64,000 nt of DNA from positions 62,001-126,000 of the forward strand of contig JBEKCC010000004.1 in assembly GCA_050015095.1 (NCBI GenBank). Reading direction: 5' to 3'. This document shows positions 1 to 9,999 of the stretch, one piece after another. Origin of the DNA: MVRE01 sp015660965 (GTDB lineage: Archaea > Halobacteriota > Methanomicrobia > Methanomicrobiales > Methanospirillaceae). Position numbers and translations under genes: made by a program. Numbering within the stretch: position 1 is the stretch's first letter; every line of letters starts with the position of its first letter. Below the pieces are notes generated by a model that saw nothing but the letters and a program-made list of their open reading frames with translations, searched no databases and was not told the origin of the DNA.

Positions 1-1
1 T

Positions 2-658
2 ATAGGTGTTCTATCTACGGGTAATGAACTCGTCTCCGCAACAGAAGTACCCGGATCTGGACAGATCCGAGATAGCAATTCCAACATGGTGGGGTCTTTT
101 GTGCAGGAACGTGGATGTCATCCAAAATATTTTGGAATTGTTAAAGATAACCAAGAATCGTTGTATGCAATTCTAAAGAAAGCGGTTGCAGAATGCGATG
201 CAGTATTGATATCAGGAGGAAGTTCAAAGGATGACCGAGATATGGTTGCTTCATTGATCGGTGACCTCGGTGAGGTATTAATCCATGGTATTGCAATTGC
301 TCCTGGAAAACCCACGATTATTGGATGTTCAGATCAAAAACCTATCATAGGACTTCCGGGGCATCCGGCATCGGCGTTTATTGTTCTTTTCGTAATAGTT
401 CGTCATCTGATTGACGGTATGACTGGTGATGCATCACCTCAACAGGAAAAGGTTCGAGCTCGTATAAATCAAAACGTACCCTCACAAAAAGGTAGGGAAG
501 ATTATGTTCGAGTCTTTGTTGAGGGAGAAAAAGCAACCCCGCTCTTCGGGAAGTCTGGATTATTGAATACGCTCGTGCGGAGCAATGGAGTTATCCAGAT
601 TCCAGCGGAAAGCGAGGGACTTGAGGTCGGAGATCTGGTTGAGGTGTGGTTGTGGTAA
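2..658 (+). CDS. moeA: Molybdopterin molybdenumtransferase MoeA, C-terminal part (5' end outside window)
   Basis: The reading frame is open from base 2 and encodes a MoeA-type core. GVLSTGNELV and PGSGQIRDSNS match the MoeA MPT-binding segment, followed by the ISGGSS motif, HGIAIAPGKPT and GLPGHPASA. MoeA inserts molybdenum or tungsten into adenylylated molybdopterin, which methanogens need for formylmethanofuran and formate dehydrogenases. The C-terminal domain IV ends with the usual VGDLVEVW. The gene overlaps the start region of a second moeA directly downstream, so the pair is co-transcribed. The first methionine at base 86 is internal; the true start lies upstream of the window. Confidence 0.93.
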   Translation: MGVLSTGNELVSATEVPGSGQIRDSNSNMVGSFVQERGCHPKYFGIVKDNQESLYAILKKAVAECDAVLISGGSSKDDRDMVASLIGDLGEVLIHGIAIAPGKPTIIGCSDQKPIIGLPGHPASAFIVLFVIVRHLIDGMTGDASPQQEKVRARINQNVPSQKGREDYVRVFVEGEKATPLFGKSGLLNTLVRSNGVIQIPAESEGLEVGDLVEVWLW

Positions 659-2508
659 AAAGGTATCTTAAGGTCAAAAGCCTTGCGGATGTCATGACGT
701 TATTAAAGACTTCGTTTACCTGCATTCCATCCGTTGAATATGTCAAACTTGAGGACTCGGTTGGACGAATTACAGCCACTCCAATAATTGCACGTTACTC
801 AGTGCCTGAGATTCATCTTGCAGCAATGGACGGAATATCTGTTAAAACTGAGAGTACATCATGTGCAAGTGAACAGAATCCTATCACGTTAAAGGATGCA
901 ATACGGATAAACACGGGGAACGTTGTGCCCAGAGATTATGATGCAGTTATCATGATTGAAGACGTGTGGGCTGAGGGGGATTCATTTACAATTCGTAAAG
1001 CAGCAGCTCCATGGCAACATATTCGTCCTGCTGGTGAGGATATCGGAGAATTAGAGATGGTATTACCATCACGGCACAAAATTCGCCCGCATGAGCTTGG
1101 TGCACTTGCTGCATATGGAATAACTGAAGTAGAAGTGCTCACTATAAATGTTGGATTAATTCCGACTGGGAGTGAGCTTGTCAACCAAGGTTCTCGACCA
1201 AAACCTGGACAAGTTGTAGAGAGTAACACAGTAATGGCGACAGCAATACTTACTTCTGTCGGTGCCAAATGTACGCGATACCCAATGGTAAGAGATGATC
1301 CTTCTCTTATTCGCAAAGCTATTTCCAAAGCAATCATTGAGAACGAGATTGTTATTGTCTCTGCTGGTTCGTCTGCAGGAACAAAGGACTTTACCGCAGA
1401 TGCTATTTTGAATCTCGGCGAGGTTCTAGTTCACGGAATTGCCATTAAACCTGGCAAACCAGCAATTATCGGGAGAATAACGGGAAAACCGGTAATTGGC
1501 ATGCCAGGATATCCGCTTTCTGCTCTTACAGTTCTTCGAGAAATTATATCCCCACTACTTGAGCTATACGGTCTTACATTTCCCAATCCAGAGACTGTCA
1601 ATGCCCGACTAACTTCGACAATCCATAAAGATATTGGCACCGATGAATTTGTTCTCTGTGCGACAGGTAAAGTCGGTGATCACTGGGTCATTTCACCATT
1701 GTCAAGAGGGGCTGGAGTGCAGATGAGTGCAGTGAGAGCAAATGCATATCTCAAAGTTCCTAATCAACTTGAAGGATTCGAAACAGGAGAGAATGTTGAA
1801 TCAACACTTATGGTGTCACGTGATGAAGCGGAACAAGCGCTACTTATAACTGGAAGTCATGATCCGGTACTTGACCACCTTGCCAATATGCTGCGGAGAA
1901 CTGGTATTGATCTTCACTCAACACATGCGGGTAGTATGGGAGGTATACTTGCCTTAAAAAAAGACGAATGTCATGCGGCACCGATGCATTTACTCGCGAA
2001 GGATGGGAGCTACAACACCCAATATTTAAAAAAATATCTACCCGGAGAAAACCTAATCCTAGTCTGTGTTGCAGGTAGGCAACAAGGAATTGTTTCCCGA
2101 AATGGCATTAGTTTCAAGGAAATCCGAAATTATACATTCGTGAACCGACAAAAAGGCTCTGGAACTCGGATGCTTCTTGACTTCGAACTAAAAAAAGCCG
2201 GTATGAATCCTTCAATTATCTGTGGATATGACCGAGAAGTTACAACTCATCTCGCTGTGGCGCTAGCGGTGAAATCTGGTGAAGCAGATGCCGGGATATG
2301 TGTTTATTCAGCAGCAAAATCACTCGGTCTCCAATTCGTTCCAATATCTCAAGAGCGATATGAGCTTGTGATTCGCAAAGCCCATATGGATGACCCTCGT
2401 GTGAAAGCACTCATCGATACAGTAGCATCTCAAGAATTTAAGGAAATACTGTCGAGTCTGGGGGGCTATGATACTACGGAGACAGGCGTGCAGCACGAAC
2501 TGCCATAA
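652..2508 (+). CDS. moeA: MoeA fused to a PBP-like (substrate-binding-type) domain
   Basis: This 618-residue protein has a complete MoeA (residues about 1-400: NTGNVVPRDYDAV, IPTGSELV, HGIAIKPGKPA, GMPGYPLSA). It is followed by a domain of about 210 residues resembling periplasmic-binding/LysR substrate domains (ITGSHDPVLD, RQKGSGTRMLLD, GEADAGICVYSAA). This fusion is known in archaea and some bacteria; the extra domain is thought to bind a molybdate- or cofactor-like ligand. The open frame reaches GTG at 646, but GAGGTG at 641-646 sits five bases before GTG 652, which I prefer. It overlaps the upstream moeA stop, indicating translational coupling. The 3' end overlaps the convergent next gene by 35 bp. 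Confidence 0.92.
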   Translation: MVKRYLKVKSLADVMTLLKTSFTCIPSVEYVKLEDSVGRITATPIIARYSVPEIHLAAMDGISVKTESTSCASEQNPITLKDAIRINTGNVVPRDYDAVIMIEDVWAEGDSFTIRKAAAPWQHIRPAGEDIGELEMVLPSRHKIRPHELGALAAYGITEVEVLTINVGLIPTGSELVNQGSRPKPGQVVESNTVMATAILTSVGAKCTRYPMVRDDPSLIRKAISKAIIENEIVIVSAGSSAGTKDFTADAILNLGEVLVHGIAIKPGKPAIIGRITGKPVIGMPGYPLSALTVLREIISPLLELYGLTFPNPETVNARLTSTIHKDIGTDEFVLCATGKVGDHWVISPLSRGAGVQMSAVRANAYLKVPNQLEGFETGENVESTLMVSRDEAEQALLITGSHDPVLDHLANMLRRTGIDLHSTHAGSMGGILALKKDECHAAPMHLLAKDGSYNTQYLKKYLPGENLILVCVAGRQQGIVSRNGISFKEIRNYTFVNRQKGSGTRMLLDFELKKAGMNPSIICGYDREVTTHLAVALAVKSGEADAGICVYSAAKSLGLQFVPISQERYELVIRKAHMDDPRVKALIDTVASQEFKEILSSLGGYDTTETGVQHELP

Positions 2509-2923
2509 GTACTGTTTCCTCTGGCGTGTTGCATTTGAATACACCATCAATATCCCACGTTTTGTAACCAAAGACTGGTTTTTTTAATTTTAATGCGATT
2601 GCAATTTCTGAAAGTGTTCCATACTTCCCGCCAATAGCAATGACCACATCTGCTGATTGTACTAGGACCACATTACGAGAGTAACCCATCCCGCTCCTGA
2701 TTCGTACATCTAGATACGGATTTCCGTCCCCCAGATCTGGAAGAATACCGATTGTCCTTCCATCTTGTTCCTTTGCACCTTTACATGCAGCTTCCATTAC
2801 GCCACCCAATCCACCGCATATAATTGTTTCATGGTTTGCTGCTATGAGATACCCAATGTCCTGAGCAGCTTTGTATTCTTCTGGCGTGCAATCTGCGGCG
2901 CCGATTACTGCTATCTGAACCAT
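2474..2923 (-). CDS. LOG-like Rossmann protein (TIGR00725 family)
   Basis: A 149-residue protein with the nucleotide-binding-like fold of the lysine-decarboxylase-like/TIGR00725 family: IAVIGAADC at the N-terminus, CGGLGGVMEAACKGA in the middle and AIGGKYGTLSEIA near residue 100. Related proteins include cytokinin-activating LOG phosphoribohydrolases and DprA-like folds; the role of this archaeal subgroup is not established. The 3' end overlaps the convergent moeA fusion by 35 bp. Its ATG lies just before the stop of the upstream aldehyde dehydrogenase gene on the same strand (one-base gap), so the two are probably one transcript. Confidence 0.85.
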   Translation of the reverse strand: MVQIAVIGAADCTPEEYKAAQDIGYLIAANHETIICGGLGGVMEAACKGAKEQDGRTIGILPDLGDGNPYLDVRIRSGMGYSRNVVLVQSADVVIAIGGKYGTLSEIAIALKLKKPVFGYKTWDIDGVFKCNTPEETVLMAVRAARLSP

Positions 2924-2924
2924 A

Positions 2925-4358
2925 TTATTCTGTCCCCCCGTGTTGGTTTATGACCATTAAGCGGGGCTCGGTCATTTCCTCAATCGAGTATCGAGGACCT
3001 TCACGTCCTAGACCTGATCCTTTGAGACCCCCATATGACATCTGATCGACACGGAAAGTGGGAATATCATTTACAATCACTCCTCCCACTTCCATATTAG
3101 TAAAAGCCCTGAGTACTCGATTTATGTTCTGTGTGAAAATACCAACCTGAAGACCATAGTCGCCATGATTTGTCAACCGAATCGCTTGGTCAAAATCGTC
3201 ATACGGGATCACAGTAATAATAGGAGCAAAAATTTCCTCGCTATTGACCCTCATGTCTGGTGTTGTGTTGGCAAGTATTGTGGGTGCAAACACCGATTCC
3301 TTGAGTGTTCCACCCGTTAGGATCTTTGCACCTTGCTGTATTGCCTCTTGCACTTTCTGATATGCTTCATGGGCCTTTTCAACATCGATCATCGGCCCAA
3401 CATCGGTTGCCGGATTACGGGGATCACCAACCTTCAGCCCCTTAACCGCCGAAAGGATTTTTTCAAGTGTTCGATCATAAATCGGGCGGTGTAAGAAGAC
3501 TCGTTGTACCGAGATACATACTTGACCTGCATTAATAAAACCTCCAGTAGCGATTCGATTTGCAGCAAGATCCAGGTTTGCATCTTCATGAACGATTACC
3601 GCTGCATTCCCCCCGAGCTCCAAACCCACCTTTTTTCGTCCGGCAATTTCCTTCAAATGCCAGCCAACCGAACAACTGCCTGTAAACGACAGAAACGCAA
3701 TTCTAGGGTCTCGTACAAGTTGCTCTGCACGGGTACCCGGGCAAGGTACAACACTGATTGCCTCCAAAGGCAATCCTGCAGAAATTGTCATCTCACCAAG
3801 AAGGAGGCTGGATATAGGTGTAGCAGATGCGGGTTTTAGAATAATTGAGTTCCCCGCTGCTATCGCAGGTGCAAGTTTGTGACATGCAAGATTGAGTGGG
3901 AAATTGAATGGAACGATGCCGAGAACTGGACCAATTGGGAAGCGTTGTAAAAATCCGGTTCGACCCTTTGTATCGTCGGTCCAGTCAAGAGGAATGATCT
4001 CTCCATAAATCCGTTTTGCTTCCTCCGCAGATGTCCTCACGGTTGATTCTGCCCGGGTGACCTCGGCAATTGCAAATTTGCGAGTCTTCCCGCCTTCCAT
4101 CACCATTACATCAACGAGTTCATCTGTCCGCTTTTGGATCTCATCGGCAAGAGTGAAGAGAATATGTGACCGAGCTCCCGCGGATAGTCGTTTTGTTTTT
4201 TCAAAACCTAGTACTGATATTGAAGCAGCATCTTCGAGATCACTATGACTTGCCTGGCAAATTTTAGCATAAACTTCACCGTTATAAGGGAAGCGAACAT
4301 TTACAACTTCATTTGTGGTCTTCTTCATTCCTCCAACTATTATGGGATATGGCTCCAT
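2925..4358 (-). CDS. NAD(P)-dependent aldehyde dehydrogenase
   Basis: A 477-residue ALDH-superfamily enzyme. The catalytic cysteine is in NAGQVCISVQRV (Cys281), the general-base glutamate in LELGG (Glu247), and the cofactor-binding PFNFPLN and FTGSCSVG segments are intact. In methanogens the nearest characterised relative is lactaldehyde dehydrogenase CofA of the coenzyme F420 pathway, but succinate-semialdehyde and glyceraldehyde-3-phosphate dehydrogenases share these motifs, so the substrate is not assigned. I kept the first ATG because PIIVGG is the usual ALDH N-terminus; an internal ATG at residue 11 is too close to its GGAGG. It heads a two-gene unit with the LOG-like gene. Confidence 0.9.
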   Translation of the reverse strand: MEPYPIIVGGMKKTTNEVVNVRFPYNGEVYAKICQASHSDLEDAASISVLGFEKTKRLSAGARSHILFTLADEIQKRTDELVDVMVMEGGKTRKFAIAEVTRAESTVRTSAEEAKRIYGEIIPLDWTDDTKGRTGFLQRFPIGPVLGIVPFNFPLNLACHKLAPAIAAGNSIILKPASATPISSLLLGEMTISAGLPLEAISVVPCPGTRAEQLVRDPRIAFLSFTGSCSVGWHLKEIAGRKKVGLELGGNAAVIVHEDANLDLAANRIATGGFINAGQVCISVQRVFLHRPIYDRTLEKILSAVKGLKVGDPRNPATDVGPMIDVEKAHEAYQKVQEAIQQGAKILTGGTLKESVFAPTILANTTPDMRVNSEEIFAPIITVIPYDDFDQAIRLTNHGDYGLQVGIFTQNINRVLRAFTNMEVGGVIVNDIPTFRVDQMSYGGLKGSGLGREGPRYSIEEMTEPRLMVINQHGGTE

Positions 4359-4555
4359 TATCGATCATTCCTGCTCTTTTTATGGATTATTTGCGGTTCC
4401 AAGTAAAAAGCACATCATGATGCATCAAGATTTTCTGGTTGTATCCAGAGGAGTGAATATAGATTTGACCGATTTGATCACGATAATTACTTTGTCCCCA
4501 AGCACTAACATTTTTCAATACTCTTGGGTATCCCGCCAAGATCTTGAGGGGTCAC

Positions 4556-7500
4556 GTGAAGGAAGTCTCTGCAAATTTTGACGCGAAATCAATTGAAAGC
4601 GAGGTGCGGGAATACTGGCACACACACGAAACTTACACACACGTTAAACAGTTGCGAAGTAAAGGAAAACCGTTTTTCTTTGTCGATGGCCCACCTTACA
4701 CAACTGGACATATCCACTTAGGTACCGCTTGGAATAAAATCCTCAAAGACAGTATTTTACGATACCACCGGATGAATGGGCGGGATGTAATTGACCGTGC
4801 AGGTTATGACATGCACGGTTTACCTATCGAAGTGAAAGTTGAACAAATGCTCGGTTTTGTGTCAAAAAAGGATATTGAATCGTTCGGTATCCAACCTTTT
4901 ATCGAAAAATGTCGTGAGTTCGCAGTAAAGAATAAATTGCTGATGGATAAACAATTCGAAAACCTTGGTGTCTGGCTTGACTTTGCCAACGCTTACCAAA
5001 CAGTTAAACCAGGATATATCGAAGCAGCATGGTGGACCCTGGCTCGTGCTGATGAAAAAGGGATGCTTGAACGGGGTCATAGAGTTGTGAACTGGTGCCC
5101 GCGGTGTGAGACTGCAATAGCAGATGCTGAAGTGGAGTACTGGGATGAGACAGACCCTTCAATTTTTGTAAAATTTCCACTCAAAGGAAAAGAGCACGAG
5201 TTCCTAGTTATTTGGACTACTACACCTTGGACACTACCTGCAAACGTCGCGGTTGCCGTTGCAAAGGATTTCATTTATGCACAGGTGAAAGCGGTCAAGG
5301 ACGGTAAAGAAGAGATTCTCTGGATTGCGGACGATCTCGTAGAAAGTGTCTTACGAAAAGGAAGATACAAGGATTATACGGTTCTTGATAAGCAGCTTGG
5401 TGCAACACTTGCCGGGAGGGAATATGATTCTCCTCTTGCAGAATATGTTCCACGTCAGAAGGACTTAAGTCACCGTTTGGTGCTGGCCGATTTTGTTACA
5501 ATGGAAAATACCGGCTTGGTTCATATCGCTCCAGGACATGGATGGGACGATTTTGTACTTGGGGAAAAAGAGGGGCTTGATGTTTTCTGCCCGGTAGATG
5601 GTGCAGGACGTTTCACTGATGAGGCCGGTGCGTTCGCTGGTAAATTTGTTAAAGAGGCAGATGCTGACGTGCTTGCAAGTCTCGGTGATAAACTTCTCGC
5701 AAAATCATCAGTTGTTCACAGATATGGCCACTGCTGGCGATGTAAAACTCCAATCATTTTCCGTGCAACATCACAATGGTTTATCAAAGCGGCTGAGATG
5801 CGTGATAAAATGCTTGATGAAGTCGCTACGGTTACTTGGTATCCGGAATGGGCTGGAAGCGCAAGGTTCTATGATTGGATAAAAGAGGCTCGCGATTGGT
5901 GCATCTCTAGACAACGGTACTGGGGGATTCCAATCCCGGTTTGGGTCTGTCAATCGTGTGATAAGTATCGCGTAATTGGTACAATACACGAACTCGAACA
6001 AGCAAGTGGGCACCCATTAAAAGATCCTCATCGTCCCTATGTTGACACAATAACAATCTCATGCACCTGTGGCGGAACGATGAAGAGGGTTGAAGATATT
6101 TTTGATGTTTGGTTTGATTCTGCAGTCGCGTCTTGGGCAACGCTCGGTTATCCAGAGAAGACAACGGAGTTCAATAAATTCTGGCCACCAGAATTCATTA
6201 CGGAAGGACAAGATCAGACCCGAGGCTGGTTTTATTCGCAGCTAGGCGCAAGTACGGTTGCATTCGAAAAGGCCCCATACAAGAGTGTTTTAATGCATGG
6301 ATTTGCTCTTGATGCAGAAGGGAAGAAGATGTCAAAGAGCCTGGGCAACGTCGTTACACCAGAAGAAGTCATCGCCAAAGTTGGTGTTGATGTACTCCGG
6401 CTTTATGTACTCTCTTCATCTGCACCGTGGGATGATCTCAAATTTAACTGGGAGGGAATTTCAACTATTAACCGTGCTATAAACATTCTCTGGAATGTGT
6501 ACCGATTCCCTCTGCCATATATGAAACTTGACAATTTTGAACCTGTATCTCACAATGGCATTTGGGATGGAACGTACGTAGCAGACCACATTGGGGAGAT
6601 GCCAGATGAAGACCGTTGGATAATCTCGCATGTGAATTCAACCGCGACGCTTGTCGATACAGCGATGAAGGAATGCCAACTTCACCGGGCGGTTCGATCA
6701 CTTATGACATTTATCCTTGAAGATCTCTCCCGTTGGTATGTTCAGCTCGTCCGCCCCCGTATGTGGCTAGAAGGTGAATCCGAGCAGAAGCGATTCGCTT
6801 ATGAGACAATTTATTACGTTATGCGACGGCTAAATTGCATGCTTTCTCCATTTGCCCCCCATCTTACAGAGCATATCTACAGCAATCTCCGATGTAAACA
6901 TGATCCAGAAAGTGTTCACATGCTAGATTGGTATTCCGGTGATGTTCGTTTTGTGGATCCAGTTCTGGAGACGGTAATGGAGACCATCCGATCATTCAAT
7001 GATGCCGTAGCAAATGCACGACAGGCGGGTAAGCGAAAGCTTCGTTGGCCTGTTAGTGAGGTGATCGTAGTCACTGGAAAAAACGATGTCGTAACTGCAA
7101 TCAACCGATTGAACACAATCTGTATGGATCGAGCTAATGCCCGAAAGGTGACAGTTATCACGGGATCATGGGATCGAATCCAATGGCATGCATCCCCAGT
7201 GATGAAGGTACTCGGCCCTGCTTTTGGTAAGAATTCACCGATAGTTAAAACTCTCATAGAATCTGCTGATGGATCGGCGCTTAAAAAAGAGATTGAAGCG
7301 GGCAAAATAGTGAAATTATCCGATGGCGTCAATAATTACGAGATTAATGATTTACATCTCACATTTTCAGAAAAAATGCCGGAAAACGTCTTTTCGGCTC
7401 CAATGCAGGATGCTACGGTTTACGTCGATGTCAAACTCACCAATGAGCTAGAAACAGAGGGGTGGACCCGAGAGATAATCCGTCGAATTCAAGAGATGCG

Positions 7501-7768
7501 TCGACAACTCGATCTTGCGGTGGAGGATTTCATTAGTGTTGAAATATCTGTAAAAGACAATCGAGTTTATTCTCTACTCAATAAAGAAAAAATCGGATTG
7601 AAAATTGTAAGTGATTTTATTGCGAAAGAGGTTCGAGCAAAGGCATCCCACGGGCAAGGGATTGGGTTATCTTTTGTCAAACCCGGTGATAAGATAAGAA
7701 AGCATCAGAACATAAAAGATTGGGATGTTGAAGGTGTAGGGATGATAATCGGTATCTCACGCACTTAA
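4556..7768 (+). CDS. ileS: Isoleucyl-tRNA synthetase
   Basis: Class I synthetase charging tRNA-Ile, 1070 residues from GTG 4556. The HIGH-type motif GHIHLG is near residue 52 and KMSKS near 591. The editing-domain sequence TTTPWTLPAN, the WFDSAVASW segment and the C-terminal anticodon-binding and DUF5915-type regions are all present. The open frame extends to a TTG at 4544, but GAGGGG at 4546-4551 points to GTG 4556, giving the usual MKEVSANFD start. The 197 bp upstream, shared with the divergent aldehyde dehydrogenase, shows no other gene. The 3' end overlaps convergent thg1 by 12 bp. Confidence 0.98.
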   Translation: MKEVSANFDAKSIESEVREYWHTHETYTHVKQLRSKGKPFFFVDGPPYTTGHIHLGTAWNKILKDSILRYHRMNGRDVIDRAGYDMHGLPIEVKVEQMLGFVSKKDIESFGIQPFIEKCREFAVKNKLLMDKQFENLGVWLDFANAYQTVKPGYIEAAWWTLARADEKGMLERGHRVVNWCPRCETAIADAEVEYWDETDPSIFVKFPLKGKEHEFLVIWTTTPWTLPANVAVAVAKDFIYAQVKAVKDGKEEILWIADDLVESVLRKGRYKDYTVLDKQLGATLAGREYDSPLAEYVPRQKDLSHRLVLADFVTMENTGLVHIAPGHGWDDFVLGEKEGLDVFCPVDGAGRFTDEAGAFAGKFVKEADADVLASLGDKLLAKSSVVHRYGHCWRCKTPIIFRATSQWFIKAAEMRDKMLDEVATVTWYPEWAGSARFYDWIKEARDWCISRQRYWGIPIPVWVCQSCDKYRVIGTIHELEQASGHPLKDPHRPYVDTITISCTCGGTMKRVEDIFDVWFDSAVASWATLGYPEKTTEFNKFWPPEFITEGQDQTRGWFYSQLGASTVAFEKAPYKSVLMHGFALDAEGKKMSKSLGNVVTPEEVIAKVGVDVLRLYVLSSSAPWDDLKFNWEGISTINRAINILWNVYRFPLPYMKLDNFEPVSHNGIWDGTYVADHIGEMPDEDRWIISHVNSTATLVDTAMKECQLHRAVRSLMTFILEDLSRWYVQLVRPRMWLEGESEQKRFAYETIYYVMRRLNCMLSPFAPHLTEHIYSNLRCKHDPESVHMLDWYSGDVRFVDPVLETVMETIRSFNDAVANARQAGKRKLRWPVSEVIVVTGKNDVVTAINRLNTICMDRANARKVTVITGSWDRIQWHASPVMKVLGPAFGKNSPIVKTLIESADGSALKKEIEAGKIVKLSDGVNNYEINDLHLTFSEKMPENVFSAPMQDATVYVDVKLTNELETEGWTREIIRRIQEMRRQLDLAVEDFISVEISVKDNRVYSLLNKEKIGLKIVSDFIAKEVRAKASHGQGIGLSFVKPGDKIRKHQNIKDWDVEGVGMIIGISRT

Positions 7769-8488
7769 TATCAATTTTTTTAGGAATACGCGCCCTTCTT
7801 GCGAATTAAACAGAGGTAAGTCGTTGTCGACAGTAACGCTGGTTCGTACGGCCTTCACTTTTTGGTGGGTTAAAGGATTATATCCTTCCTTTTCTGTAGT
7901 TTTTTTATAAATGAGAACCCCTCGTCGCTGCCAAGTGAGGGTTTTTGCAAGATTGACACCACGTGCGTGCATAAGCTCATGCATGTCCGATGACGACATA
8001 CCCTTCAACTTTGCGGCCGCTTGACGAGGTTTCATACCACCGACGATAAGCGCTTGTTGACAATAAGCATTCAAATGGTTACGCCACGCTTCTTCCTGCC
8101 GGTTGATCAAATACTCTATGGCATATTCTGGTGTTGCAGGGATAACACGGCTGTCAAAGGAAATAGGTTCGGCACATTCTAACGCAATGGTAAGTGCACT
8201 CGCTGCAAATGAGGCAGCAACAGAATCGATCTTCTCGACACGTCCAGAGAAGGGGAGCTTTGTAACATATAAATTGATCTCGTCGGAAAACGTGAAGGCA
8301 AATTCAGGGGAGAGACCACTATCAGCGACCAGAGAACGGCAAACGGCTGACATCGCCTTGGAGAAACCCACATCAAAAGGTTTCTTGAGACCAAGGATAT
8401 GGGCAAGCCGGTGAAATGCTCTTCCATCCAGACGAATAATAATAGGGGGGACGGAAGTTATTGAGGCAAATAGTTCACGGTTCTCCAT
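7757..8488 (-). CDS. thg1: tRNA(His) guanylyltransferase (Thg1 family)
   Basis: A 243-residue archaeal Thg1. The family adds G-1 to the 5' end of tRNA-His by 3'-5' polymerisation, and archaeal members add it templated opposite C73. Visible motifs are IIIRLDGRAFHRL near residue 18 (metal-binding Asp) and FTFSDEINLY near residue 65 (second metal site), as in the palm fold; the ARGVNLAKTLTWQRRG segment is typical of the C-terminal part. The tRNA-His gene of this window (22849-22921) has no encoded G-1 and has C73, so this enzyme has a clear substrate here. It overlaps ileS by 12 bp. Confidence 0.93.
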   Translation of the reverse strand: MENRELFASITSVPPIIIRLDGRAFHRLAHILGLKKPFDVGFSKAMSAVCRSLVADSGLSPEFAFTFSDEINLYVTKLPFSGRVEKIDSVAASFAASALTIALECAEPISFDSRVIPATPEYAIEYLINRQEEAWRNHLNAYCQQALIVGGMKPRQAAAKLKGMSSSDMHELMHARGVNLAKTLTWQRRGVLIYKKTTEKEGYNPLTHQKVKAVRTSVTVDNDLPLFNSQEGRVFLKKLILSA

Positions 8489-8542
8489 ACGGCAACCAAT
8501 GCAAGCAAAAAAAGAGGTTTTGTATCGTTTCAGCCGGAAGAT

Positions 8543-8806
8543 TTACTCAATCGTCGAGGACTGGGTGAATGCCCCAGGTAGGTGGCGGATAAGAACGATA
8601 TCATCAATGGCGCTGATAATGCGGTATGGGATTTTCAAGCCTTTGAAGTTTTTCAAATCAACCAGTTGATCGTTAACTTTTCCTACAACAATCGAATCAA
8701 TTTTCTTCTGATCAACATCTAAAAGGACATCCTCGACTTCTCCTACAAACATTCCCTTCTCAGTGTAGATCAAAAGCCCGAACAATTCTGTTATCTGGGT
8801 TTGCAT
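8543..8806 (-). CDS. PRC-barrel domain protein
   Basis: An 87-residue single PRC-barrel: QITELFGLLIYTEKG, VGEVEDVLLDVDQKKIDSIVVGKV, then IPYRIISAIDDIVLIR. Small archaeal PRC-barrel proteins are predicted RNA- or protein-binding adaptors; one such family, CdpB, acts in cell division, but this copy cannot be assigned to it from sequence alone. The open frame begins with a TTG at 8815, but ATG 8806 starts the conserved barrel. TATA-like sequence lies in the short divergent gap shared with the site-2 protease gene. Confidence 0.85.
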   Translation of the reverse strand: MQTQITELFGLLIYTEKGMFVGEVEDVLLDVDQKKIDSIVVGKVNDQLVDLKNFKGLKIPYRIISAIDDIVLIRHLPGAFTQSSTIE

Positions 8807-8859
8807 CGCTATCAATTGAAAGTATATACTATAATGGTTAAAAAGATAATCCTTTAATT

Positions 8860-9993
8860 ATGAACGGGTCGTTTCGGATCGGGCGAATTTTTGGAATTCC
8901 CATCCTAATTCACTTCACTTTTCTTTTGATCATCCCGCTTTTTGCTTGGATAATTGGAAGTCAGATCGAAACGACTGCAGATCTCATTCGAGAGATCTAT
9001 TCCGTTCCAATTGACGTTTCGCTGATTACTACGGGTTATATCCCATATATTCTAGGTATCGTAATCTCACTTGGGCTTTTTGCTGGTGTTTTAGTCCATG
9101 AACTAGCTCACTCGGTTGTTGCCCGACAAAGTGGGATTAAGATCAATAGCATCACTCTTCTCATATTTGGTGGCGTTGCATCAATGGAAGAAGGACTCCC
9201 AGATCCAGTCGTGGAGCTACCGATGGCCCTTATTGGTCCAATAACGAGTCTTTTCGTCGGTCTTGTGTGCAGTGGATTCGTTTATCTAATTGATTCGATG
9301 GTTAGCGATGCTCCGCTTGCAGGTGTACTCATTTTTATTTTTGGTTATCTCGGTATTCTCAACGTTATCCTCTTTATATTCAATCTCCTTCCCGCATTCC
9401 CTATGGACGGAGGAAGAGTGCTGAGAGCCGGGTTGGCGAAAAGGATGCCGTTACATCGTGCCACCCGGATTGCTGCTGATATAGGCAAAGGATTTGCCGT
9501 TGTATTTGCTATCATAGGAATTGTCTTTTTCAACCCCTTGCTTCTGCTGATCGCTTTTTTTATCTATATCGGAGCAAGTCAAGAAACCGTTGCAGTCAAA
9601 TACAGTGTACTCTTACAAGATGTGCGAGTGGGTAGTGTCATGAGTAGCCCGGTGATTACAGTTGCACCCACCCTTCCGGTTACAAAAGTTATTGAGACAA
9701 TGTTTGCGACAAAACATCTTGGATTTCCGGTCGTGGATCGCGATGTCCTTGTTGGAATTGTTACTGTTGCTGATGTTCAGAAAATGTCACCAATTGATCG
9801 TGATGCAATGCAAGTCAGGGATGTCATGACAAGAAATATAATCGCGGTTTCACCCGATACCCCAGTTACCGATGTGCTCAGACTTATGTCAGCAAAAGAT
9901 ATCGGAAGAATACCAGTGGTCGATAAGGATCGTATTGTTGGAATTGTTACAAGATCAGATATTTTAAAGGTCGTCGAATTAAAAGAAATTTGA
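8860..9993 (+). CDS. Site-2-type intramembrane metalloprotease with two CBS domains
   Basis: A 377-residue M50 protease. Six or so hydrophobic segments carry the zinc site HELAH (His80, Glu81, His84) and the third ligand in FPMDGG (Asp183). Residues about 257-375 form a tandem CBS pair (VGSVMSSPVITV, VRDVMTRNIIAV), which usually senses adenosyl nucleotides. Proteins of this layout (SpoIVFB/MJ0392 type) cleave transmembrane substrates within the membrane under ligand control. No substrate is suggested by the neighbours. It is divergent from the PRC-barrel gene. Confidence 0.93.
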   Translation: MNGSFRIGRIFGIPILIHFTFLLIIPLFAWIIGSQIETTADLIREIYSVPIDVSLITTGYIPYILGIVISLGLFAGVLVHELAHSVVARQSGIKINSITLLIFGGVASMEEGLPDPVVELPMALIGPITSLFVGLVCSGFVYLIDSMVSDAPLAGVLIFIFGYLGILNVILFIFNLLPAFPMDGGRVLRAGLAKRMPLHRATRIAADIGKGFAVVFAIIGIVFFNPLLLLIAFFIYIGASQETVAVKYSVLLQDVRVGSVMSSPVITVAPTLPVTKVIETMFATKHLGFPVVDRDVLVGIVTVADVQKMSPIDRDAMQVRDVMTRNIIAVSPDTPVTDVLRLMSAKDIGRIPVVDKDRIVGIVTRSDILKVVELKEI

Positions 9994-9999
9994 AAAATT

